Assembly (NCBI GenBank): GCA_028564675.1
Contig: JAOVVO010000063.1
Coordinates: forward strand, 1-64,000
Source: Onchocerca lupi
Taxonomy: Eukaryota; Nematoda; Chromadorea; Rhabditida; Onchocercidae
Direction: 5' to 3'
Length of the DNA: 64,000 nucleotides
Positions within the stretch are counted from its first letter, which is position 1. Every line of letters starts with the position of its first letter. A program made the translations under genes and the position numbers. Under the pieces are notes generated by a model. The model searched no databases and was not told where the DNA came from. It was given only the letters and a program-made list of their open reading frames with translations. Below, piece after piece: positions 1-12,200 of the stretch.

Positions 1-285
1 ATATAAGGTATTATTCTTTTAAAAGCTGTGAATGCCTAAAAAGTAGAAGTATAGAATTTTTGGTTTGAATTTCTAAATTATTACATCGATGATGGCTCAA
101 AATGAATAGTTTGAAATGATTAATTATCTTATTATTTCTACAATGAACATGTCATATATTGTCGCCTTATTCATTCATTTTTCATTTCGAAGAAATAAAA
201 TCAGGTAGAATTTAAAAATGAAAGATTATACAAAATTATCATAAAGAAGGAAATTCGAATAAATGAACTCGAAAAAAAGATTCAC

Positions 286-3200
286 CTGGAAGCCATCTTT
301 TTCCCATGAAATTGTCGGTTCTGGTGTTCCAATAGCACGACATGGAATTTCTAACGTCAGACCAGAAACTATAGCAATAGTGCCTGGAATAAATTGATTG
401 AATTAATCTTGATTAACGTGACCGATCCAGCTAATCTACGTAAATAAATATGCCAATGTTCGTTTGTTCAAAATCTTAAATCACCGAAAGTTCATAAACA
501 CGCGTCTAATCTATATTAATTCAAAATCTTAGATATCGGAAAGTCCATAACTGTTTCTTTGAAATTTTGGCAAAAGGTTGCATTTCAATACGCGCATGTT
601 TTTATACACATGTTGCTGCAGCTCAATCTGGTTACGTGGAAAAAAAGAAAAGAGAAAGCGTATGTTTCTAGAGTTGAGGAAAAAAACTGATACTTTGTAA
701 TTTGATTTGTAGTTTGATTGGATTGGAGATTAATTCTTGCTATCATGATTCGGCTAAGTCAGCGATAGATGTCTTTTGTGTCTTTTATGACAAAAGATGA
801 ATGCTGTTGAGGAAGATTTTACTGACTGATGAAGAGTGATTCTTCGTAACAAACAATATTGATTCTTCGTGACAAACAACAATTTCATTAGCAGTACGTT
901 TAGAAAATGGACAACGCGTTTATTTCACAGCTGGAAATGTGAAACAAATAGCCCTGAATCCACCGGCTACAACGTTAACTGCTTTCTTCTCATTATGACG
1001 TATTACACATGGAATGTGAGTAGAAAATTATTTGAACGACGCAAATGAGGAGAACCAGCAGACATAAACCTGACATATTTAAAGAAATGACGACAGGCAG
1101 TTTTTTTTTACACCGTGCATCCTAATCAAGACGAACGCTTCTTTCTTCGCATGTTTTGGTAAATGTGCTCGGTCCAACTTCCTTCCAGCAATAAAAAATT
1201 GTCAGCGTCATTACGTGCTACATGCTATTTTGATAAAGTGCTACATGCTATTTATCGCAGTGCATGTCAAGCTTTGAATTTATTAGAAGACCGATATTAG
1301 AATGCGTGCATTAATGTTGCATACAACAGTCATATCAAAATCAAATTCATACATTTTTTGCAATTATAACCGCCTGCTCTCCTTCATCTCCAACAGAATT
1401 ATGGAAGAAACATAAATCGCCTAGGCTGAAGATATTCTCCATCGAATTCGCAGCGAAAATTCAAATATGAACATGGATTTCACAACAAAAAAACTTGTGC
1501 TTACAAATCGCGAACAAAGTTCCTAATCAACTGGGAATGCCATCACCGAATCAATTTGCTGCTGCTTCGTTCGATTTAGAATTGCATAGCGAACAAAATT
1601 ACAACAGGACCGATCTTTTGTCATACGTGCAATCAAATATTCTTAAGCTAACGTTTAAGCAAAAAGGCATTTATGATCAAATAATGCAAAGTGTCAATAA
1701 GTGGGTTGGAGAAACCATCTTTTTAGATGCGCCAGGAGAAACTGGTAGAATGTTCCTAATTATATTGAATCTGGCAGCAATTCGATTCTAATAGCCTTAA
1801 CTCTTTCATCGTTCAGAATAGCTGCAACATAGCTACCATATGGAAGACCTGCTCGCTTTGGAATAGCCATTAAGCATGCAATTCATTGAAACTCCTACAT
1901 ACATCATTTCCAAAAATCGTGCGTGGGAAAAGTATTACAAAATGCAAACTTATTGTTTGGGATGAATTACAATGATGCATAAAAAATCGGTCGAGGCTCT
2001 TGATTGATCATTGCAAGATTTGCATGGAAATATCAGACCATTTGGGAACGCATTAATACTGCTTGCAAGAGATTTTAGAAAATTTCTCGATCGATACTAG
2101 CGGATGAAATAAATTCCTGCCTGAAATACTTTACTTTGTGGCGACAAGCAAAAACAAACTTATTACAATATGCGTGTTCAGCTGCAAAACGATCGATCAA
2201 ATGGGATCTTCTCACATCAGTTCCGGAAATTGGGAACGGAAAATTGCCGGTTGATCTGGCCTCAGATTAAATTTCATTGCTTCATAATTTCTACAATTTA
2301 GTAACATCAAAAGAAGAGTTGGTTGAAAAAATATTTTTCGGTATTCAAACAAATAATAACGACTACGATTGGCTGAGTGAATGAGCTATTCTTGCGTCCA
2401 AGAACAAAGAATTTCGACAAACTTCACAATATTATTCAATTTAACATTCAAAGCGAGGCAGTAACATTCAAGTTCATCAATACTGTTGTGGAAGCAGATA
2501 AAGTGATTAATATCCAACAGAATTTTTGAATTCACTCGATCGTCAGAATCGGAGTGCCAATTTTCATGTTGCGAAATATCAACCAATCAAAACTTTGCAG
2601 TGGCACTCAGCTTGCAGTAAAAAAATTAGTGAGCAGTATCGTAGAAACAACAATCTTGACAAGATTTTTTAAAGATGGACATATCCTTTTTCTCGCAATT
2701 GTATAATTCCAACGGATATGCCATTTTAGTTTAAGAGACTGCAATTCTCAATTCGATAAGCGTTTGCATTCACCATCAACAAAACTAGGGTCAATTTTTA
2801 TATTATGGAATTATGCGGTTTAGATCTAGAGATCGATTGCTTCTTATATATAATTATTTGTTGCATGTTCTAGAGTGGACAAACCAGACAATCTCTATAT
2901 CTACATAGAAAAACAAAAAATATTGTGTGCCCACAAGTATTGTGAAATAAATTGATCGAACGAAACATTTCATTACACACTATCATGACCTTGAGATTTG
3001 TGCGACGCAACTACATTCCCACAAATCAAAAAATAAACGAGTTACATCCCTCACAAAGCAAAAACAAACGAAAAGCTTAAATTACTTGCCTTATTTATTT
3101 AAAAACAAGCACCTATTCAAATACTATGCTGTATGAAAAACAAACGAATCATTATTATTGTTATTTATTATTATTTCTTGTTTTTCTTATTATTTTTTAT

Positions 3201-6200
3201 CTTTTATTTATCACTTATTTGTTATTATTATTTATTATTTATTCATCATTTGTTATTTATTATTTTTATTTATTAACTATTATTTACTATTCGTTATTTA
3301 TTATTTATATTTGTTATTTATTATTTACCATTTAATATTTATTATTTATTACCATTATTGCTATTATTACTATTATTATTATTACTCAGAAAAAGGAAGG
3401 TGAGAGATGGGAAGAAGAAGGAGAATGAGAGAAAAAAGAAAGTGGAGTCAACAAACCCCGCCCCCTCACTTTTAATTGTCACGGGCATAACACATGAAAA
3501 AAAAGCATGTTTATTTAAAAGCACGCGCCTATTCGAATGCAAGATTGTGTCAAAATTTGAAAAGAATCGGTGGAGAATTTCCGAAGATTTATGTGGGGTA
3601 GCAGGTAGCATTTAGATTTTTATTTATATAGATAAGCGATATGATTGTTGATGTTAGATTCATTTGAAAAACTTCCAACCTGGTATATCAGATATGATTT
3701 TCGGTGATTCTTGTATTCTCAACAGATACGTCATATGATCTTCGCCAGCTAAATTCGATACATGACAGGTATATCGACCTGCATGATTCATTTGAGGTGT
3801 AGCTATTTCTAATGATCCATCATGCGTTTGTTTCATCTTCTAAAATTACATTTTTCGCATAGCTGAATTTCAAAAAAATGAAAAGACAACCTGAAATGAG
3901 ATAATAATTTAGAATGGGAGTAAAAGAGAATGCACTAGATAATATATCATTTTCCAGAAATTGTTTTATTTGTGTATCTTCCCAATTTGCTTAAATTCGT
4001 ATTAAATCCATCAATATCTCTCTAATCTCAAATGAATCTAGAATTTCTGAATTCATATGCTTCTTTTTCCATGAGAAGTTATAAGATAAAAATAAAAAAT
4101 AGACTAATTTATGAAAACCAGACGATGAGATTAATTAGAAGTGAAGTTGAATGAAATTGGAAAAACTAACAGATCCGTGGCTATAACCATCGTAAATTCG
4201 GTTACCCTCATATTTCCACCTTCTTAAAGGTGGTGGAAAAGCTCGAGCAGGACATGGCAACAGCACTGATTGGTTAACATTTGTAGTTATTACTTTCAAC
4301 TGAAACAAAAATTAACTGAAATTTACTTTTTAGAAAATGATATCAAAGCGATCTCACTTTTTCATTTCGTGAGAAACTGAATTAGTAGAAAAAATTCCAA
4401 TTTAAATGCAAACGCATCAATTAATTTTTTTCTGAACTTATGTGGTGCAGCATATTTCAGAGAAATTTAAACTTCTCTTATATTTCGTTGCATAAGATGA
4501 AAATTTCGTTTTGAAAAAGCAAACCTGATCAGATCCTTCAATAATCGGAACTGTATGCACCGTCAAAGTGATCATTTTTTCATCCTTTCCAACACTGTTT
4601 GTTGCGACACATTTAAACTGTCCACGATGAAGCTCATCGACACTTTCAATTGTCAACGAACCATCCTCATCAACATAACCATCTTTGAATTCTTCGCCAT
4701 TCAAATACCTGTATCAAATTGGTTAATTTCACTACAGATTATATTAGTCGGAAAAGACCGAAATAATTTCAGCATAAAAATATTCAAGTAATCAAAATAT
4801 TGAACTGTAAAAATATTTCTCACATGATTCATCACTCAAGATGAATATAAATGAGTGTTGTAATATCTAAAGTAATTCCCAGCTTTGTTTGCAATTATCA
4901 AGCTTTATTTTCAATAATAAATAACGCGAACTAATTCACGTGTAAACACTTTCTAGATTGCCCGATTTTATAGTCTAAGCTTGCAATGATGGAAACAAAG
5001 AAATGCTCATTATAAGAAGAACTGCTATCAGTTGGAGATAAGGAATTTTGGCTCAGAACTGATTTGGATAACGTGGCGAACTGTCCTCCTTTATTTCTCA
5101 TCCAACACGTATTCATCATTAACCAATCTCCCAAAAAATATCTCTACTATTCTTTTAACAAATATCACCAATCAAGAAGGAAATTCTATATTCGAACTGT
5201 TTGAGCAATATTCTTACCAACTATAATTAACCATTTGACATTGATAAACTCTCCATTTAATTATTATTCTTTGAATAATTATTATCTATTACAGCTAAAC
5301 AAGAAAAGTATATTTGACACAATAACACTATGCATCTCGAGATTTCAACTTTCTCTTTCATTTCAACTTACCTATAATTTCAGACTGATATGCAAATCTT
5401 AATTACAATCGAGACAAATCAAATTTGAATTTTCGAATATCAGATGTCAGGTTATTACTAAATAGCAACTATTGCTAACTTATCTAAGCTAATATGTTTT
5501 TAAAAAAAATGGAATTTAGCAAAATAAGATGAAATCGGGTCAAAATCGAAAAATTCTTCTTACCAGGTAATCTTTGGTGTTGAATCACTGTGAACTTCAC
5601 AAGGTAATTTGATTGGATTACCCTGAACCAAATTGTAGGAAATTTGTCCAGGTTCAATAACAGGTGGACTAAGAATAACTACATTAGATGTTATTTTTGC
5701 TTCACCTGCCACATTAGAAGCTGTGCAAACATATTTTCCTGAATGGGCATTGCTCGTTTGATAAATCCTCAACGTGTTGTCAGGCTAAAATGTACTTTAA
5801 ATTTTGAAAAGAACCCATATACAAGAAATTTGCCTTTTAATGTTTCAAAAATTCAACAAGGTGAAACATTCAATATGTGCTACTTGAGATTTGAAATTTT
5901 TTTCTCCTTCCTGTTATTGGTAATTCCACATTATTGATAATAATTTAGAAAGTAAGCTAAAATTCAAGAATAAGTTTCTTTCTTTCACTAATAGAAGGAT
6001 AGAAAATTGAAATAGCTTGAAAATAAACAAACTAAATTGAGCTTCTTCGAAAAATCATTCACTATTCAATAAACTAACCAAAATTTCATACTCTTGACCA
6101 CTAGAACTAATTGGTTTATCATCGATACTCCAAATTATTTTCGGTTGTGGTTTTCCAGTTGTACGACATGGAATTTCCAGTACCTCTCCTGTAGAAGCCG

Positions 6201-9200
6201 TATATTCCAAAACATCATTCCTCTCGATATGTGGTTTTCCTGAATTCAATAAAAAACATTCCCGAAGTTTGCATGCATAGCTATCAAAGCATGCATTTGC
6301 AAAGTTATATAAATCTCGTAATATTGTTATAGAAATTACATCTCTTTCAAATTTGAATTAATTTGTATTGAAAAAGGCTCAAGCATTTCCAATATTTTCT
6401 AACATTCGTGATTGTGAATGCTCAAAAATCCTATTTGCTAAGGATGAAACTGCTACTTTCCAGCAGAAAGTTAATTAGAAAAAAATAATGTAACAGTTCA
6501 CATTGTTTCATTAAGATTTACTGTCACGCTTGTCACATCACTTTAGTACGAGATTTTATTTATTATCATGCCACTTTAATGTGAGATTCTATTGAATTTC
6601 ATAAAGTTCAATTAAAATCCGACAATCACCTAAAAGTTGACCTATAAAAATACCAGTAGGTGTAAAAAATTGATTAAGTAATACATTAAAAAAAAAAAAA
6701 AAACTGCAAAAAAATATGTCACATGTATGATTACCTCTAATATTGATTATAATAAATTTTCGATGTTACATTGAAAGAAATTAAATTGATTGAAAAAAAA
6801 AAATCTTAGCATCTTGATCGATACCAATAATTAATGTTAGCTAACATTTTAAGTTCTCAATTTTTTCAGGATAAATATTCGGTATTTTTTAAATGACTAA
6901 CTGATCAATTCGACATTAACATTAAGAGAGGCATTGCCCGCTGAATTGGTTGCAACGCAAGTGTATCGACCTTCATCCTGCGAACGACCTTTACGTAACA
7001 GCAACATACTGCCTCCCAATTCTATCTGTAGAGATGTTGTTTTAGATTAATTAAACATTTTCAGATAGTTTCTTTAAATCTATAAGATAAGCTAAATTCT
7101 AATAGCAATTGAAAGAATCTGAGAAAGAAAATGAAAAATTAGAAATTGAAAAAGTGATTCAGAAAGATGCACATATTTAAATAAACTGAGCTTGTTTTAT
7201 CAACTTTTATTTTTTTAATAAGGAAAAGCTTGCCGTAACATGAGCAGATGATTGTAATGGTTTGCCATCCTTATACCATCTGAGAACTGGTTTTGGCGTG
7301 CCAAGAACTGCGATACAGGACAGACGAAGCTCTTCACCTTCTATTAGTTTCTCTTCTGGAGGTACGTGGCCTAGTACTGGGCTCACTGAAATAGTGCTTT
7401 TTGAATCAAGCAAATTGCATGCTAAATCAGTTCAAAATCTGCTACATTAATTATATGCATGTGCTTATATACCTTTCATATGAAGGATTAATTTCTTGAA
7501 AAAAATTGTAGACAGAGCATAAAATACCTGTTAACATTACATTAGTCTTTTTCCTGGACAAGCACTGCTTACCGCTAAGGCCAGTACTTGTCTTATTTCC
7601 GTTTTGCTGATCATCTTGACGATATAAAATACAGTAGGGGAGGGGAACATTTTTGGAATAGGCTAGAAGTAAAATATTCAGCGTCAAATTTTCTGCGATA
7701 GCCAGGAAGATTTTTCAGGTAAGATATTGGTAGTTAGTATGTGCCTGTATATGAAAGTCAGGAGTTTCAAGTCTCAGGAGTTTCAGTTTCAGGAGTTTCT
7801 TAATTTTGCTAGTTTACCAAAGTCTTAAGTTCAAAATTCAATAATTTTCAATAAAATAATTCAACAAAAGACCGTAAAATCAAACTAACCAAGTCCAGTG
7901 ACCAGTAATGCAGTCGTTTTATCCTGACGGCCGAATGTATTCTCCGCAGTACATGTGTAACGATCTTGATCATCTACTTGGACATCTGTAATTTCGAAAT
8001 TTTCAAATTTGGATACAACTGGTGCAGAAAAAATCACAACAAAATGACTATGCATACTGTTAATCAGAAGGCTTCCATCGGGCAGAATTTTGACACGACT
8101 ACTCAGTTTTTCAATCGGTATTCCATTACGACGCCAAGTAATTTTTGGTACAGGATATCCGATTGCACGGCATTGAAGTGTTACTGATCGTTCAATATTA
8201 ACCCGAACTGTTTCCGGAGTTGGTACAATTGTTGGCATACCTGTAAAACTCATTTTTTTTTTCTATTTTGATTTATAAAAAAATATTACATATTTTCTTA
8301 TGAATTTGAAAAAATGCATACTTCCAACATCAAGATTGATTATTCCTGAGTCACGACCAGCCAAATTTTGTGCAACACACGTGTACGATCCGGCATCAGA
8401 ATCTTGTACTCCCTGTAAATATTAAGCAGTATATCATCATAGCATCATTTAGAATCATTTTTAAGAAAATATTTTTTTTTAAGGTATAAAAAAAGAAAAA
8501 TACCTGAATCGTGAGCTTGTTTTGGTCAATCGTAATATATCTGTAACTTGGAATTTCACGTCCTCCACGGAACCATGTAATTTTTGGTTTTGGATTCCCG
8601 CGTACTATCTGAATAAAATGTCAAATTGAAAAAATCAAAAAGAATCAAACAAATATATCAATTTTAATGAAGCATATTAATTCGTATAAATAAAATCATT
8701 TTTCATCATAAGTTTGGATGAATATGAGAAATATCTTACGATACATTCCAATGTAACACGATCACCTCTACCAATCATCTGTCGATCACGAGTGATACGA
8801 ATCTTTGGAGGTGCTGAAGAATTTGTTTTAAAACATTATGTCTAACTTTATGTTTAAGACATAAAATTGAATTCATAAATGCATTTAAAATGGAGATAAA
8901 TTTAATTTTTCGATAGTTTTAAGTTAAGATATTCTTGTGAATCTAGCAAATGCTAATTTATCTATCCTTTTATTAAACTCGCTGAGCCATCAAATTCCAA
9001 AATTAATTTTGATGTACTTGAAATTTGTGCGACCATATTATCTGCATGAGTACCAGCAGCATTACTTGCACGACATTCATATACTCCAACGTCAGTTTCT
9101 GTTGGTTGTTGCACAATTAGATCGTCTAAAAAAAAAAGAAAAAAAAAGCTATTTTGATTATTTTCCAATTTTTTGTGAATTTCGAAACAAGATGATCAAA

Positions 9201-12200
9201 ACAAAACACAAACATTTGTAAGTGATGTAGTATTTCTGATGATCTGGAATAATTCGACGTCCTTTAAAATACCATTTTGGTTCCGGTGGCATATCGCCTG
9301 AAATCTAAATTTTTGTAATTATAATACCGAAAGCCATTGAATTGGAAATGTTTATTCTTTAAAAAAAAAAAAAAAAAGAAACCTAAAAAATTCAAACACA
9401 AAATCAGAGATTGAGATAAATTGCTACGTCAAATTGGCACGTGACACATTTAATGCAATTTTCATATTTCCTCTAATTCTGTATACATTTCACTTATACT
9501 TAGTTTCTAACTCGATTTATCAAAGATAAATTTGAATTAATAGTATTTGATTAAGAGAAAAGTCTTTTGAAAGACACTTACCATCAACGGAACAAGAGAC
9601 GTTAAATGGTTGTCCGCGTACAAAATATAATTGCTGTGGTGTGACGTGAACTTTGGGAACTTCCAAGACACGTAAGTACATGACAGCTTCAGCACGACCA
9701 CCTGACGTTTGTGCACGGCAATGATAAATGCCTGCATCTTGCATACTCACGTCACTAATCATCAAGGTACCATTAGGATACAAATGCTGCAATTATTGTT
9801 TGCTTTAATTAGTTGAAGCTATTTTTATCCATAAAAGACAACATAAAAGTTTACATTAAGAATGAAATATGATTAAAGATCAACTTGATCATGTATTCTT
9901 TAATCTTTATTTTATAGTAATGAAGGCCTATGATCTAATTAATCATTTCTATAAGATTCTTTTTTGAGTTAAAAAGATCATACCGTTTTAGCCGTATTAC
10001 CAATCATTGCATCATTTCTAAGCCATTGAATTACGGCATGAAAATTCTGAGTATGGCAATGCAAAAACGCTGAACTTCCTCGTGCTACTGATTGATTTCG
10101 AACAGATGTAATCTCAGGTGCCGGTTCTGGAATTTTTTTTTTTTTGAAAAAATGAATTTAAAATGAAAAAAAGCAGTAAAAAAATTGTCACTGAGAAGGA
10201 TGAAGCGTAGGACATTAAATATTGTATGGCCAGGGATTAATAATGGACCAATATTAATGGACCATTAATGGACCAATTATATTGACAAACTGAAATTGGT
10301 CAAGAAGTTGAGCGTAGTGATCGTTTAATAGTCAAAATAATTTATGCTTTCATCAGAATTTGTTTGTTTGTAGTAAGGCTAACTATCAGGAACTATTTTA
10401 GCATATTTGAATAAATTCAATATTCCAGCTATTCACATCTTCAAAACCAAGTATGAAGAGAAGCCTATATTTTCAAATATAATTTGACACAATCTACTAA
10501 ATTATGAGTTTACTCAAATTTCAATAAATGCTTGAAAGAATTTAAATGAAATAATTAAAGAGGAATAAATTTAAAAAAAAAAAATTAGATATGACCTTGC
10601 GTTTCGAGAAATGTAGTGGCAGTGTGATTTCCGGATGAACTAATAACCACACAATTATATTCACCGCGATCATGTGGGGTAATTGCTTCCAATGTCCAAA
10701 CAGATGTATCCGAATATCTACCAAATTAAATTCATTATCACATTTCTTGATCGATTAAAAATTGCTAGAATTGTTTGATCAAAAACAAAACTAAACAAAA
10801 CTTTAATATAAACTTTATGAAAATGTAAAACTTACGGATAAAAAAGAGGTTCGCTAAGTTGTTTGTTCGCTTTGTACCAATAAAGTGTAAATTCACCTTT
10901 TGAAGCTACTGAACATGTTAAATTGAATGGTTGTGAAACGATTGCTGTCATACGATCAGCCATATATGCTCTAAATGAAATTTAGCATATGTTTTCAAGG
11001 CAAAATGAAATTAAGCAGAAAAAATTTATTAGAAAAAGAAACTTATTTTTTTTTTTTTTTTGAATTTACAGCAAAATCAAATTCTTACCTCGGTCCCGTA
11101 GTTTGCACCGCCGAAATTGCGGTAGGTGCAATTCGTTGAAATTCATATGATCGATCATCTTGACCTCTTACGCGAACAAAAAATAATCCACGTGGTGGTT
11201 TGAATGGTCCAACGTAGTACAAATAAGGATTTTCTGTGTGCATTGTAGCTGCTTTCGAGAATAATTCTTTCCCATAATAATCTATCAGTGAAATTTCAGA
11301 AACGATACTCGGTGCAATTAATCCTTTCATTTTTACAATCAAATAGGTATTTTGATGAGCAATTGGACGTGGATGTGACTGAAATATTTTTTTTTTTCTC
11401 TAGTAAATCTTCTATTGTTTTTACAAAAGAAAAATTAATTGAAAATTCAGAATCAAGTTAAAATTCACAAATTAAAGATTTTTGCGCTTACCATTTCCAA
11501 TTTATCGACTAGTTTCACCACAAAACCATATTTGAAATCAATAGCACCGTGTCCAAGTACACGTAGAGTATGTTTCAAACGACTTGATGTGCGTACTCTC
11601 CAAATTCCAGGAATAGGATCCCGAATTCGAATTAGTTTAATATTGTTCAAATCAATGGAACCACTTTCATTGTTGAGCTGCTCCTGGTCTACTCGTACAC
11701 CTGTTTCATTTTTTTTAATTCATCTTTTACGCCTCAATTGTTTTTTTTTAATGAACAATTAATGCTTTATATTTTAAATCTGAATAATTAAATCATATAT
11801 GAAATGATTAATATTATTACAAATGCATTGCTTTAAAATTACATCAAACCTTCCTAATGTCTTCTAAATCCAAAATAGTGATTTTATCAAACAATATTGT
11901 GTAATATTTGAAGCAATGATGGAAATATACCTTTAGGATCAATCAAACTGATATCTAGATAACCTCCATCATCCTTGTCTCCTGATAACGATACTGTCAA
12001 TTCAGTAAGCAATCTATCAACAGGTATTTCACATAAAGATGTACCGCTATGATCTCTAATTTCATACATAATATGCACCTGAAAATATTATGAAATTTTC
12101 TAATATAAAATAAGTAGATTATTCTCTACTCACATAAATATTCATTGGAGAAATATGAACAAGATGGATTGTATAATTTTGAAATTAAAGATTTTTCAAT

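Larger units (their letters stand above)
384..3679 (-). other. Large hemicentin intron hosting a transposon relic
   Basis: This intron separates the two last visible hemicentin exons (phase 1 donor after 3680, acceptor before 383). At about 3.3 kb it is several times longer than the other introns of this gene, which mostly run from 70 to 900 bases. The excess is explained by a decayed Helitron (about 885-2965) and an AT-rich low-complexity tail. I see nothing else convincing in its flanks. Confidence 0.85.

Noticed and set aside
3126..3403. Overlapping plus-strand frames rich in Leu/Ile/Tyr
   Set aside because: Produced by the TTATTATTT low-complexity tract.
3342..3615. Opposed open frames around 3.4-3.6 kb
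   Set aside because: Purine-rich tract and transposon tail; neither frame has a flanking exon or family resemblance.
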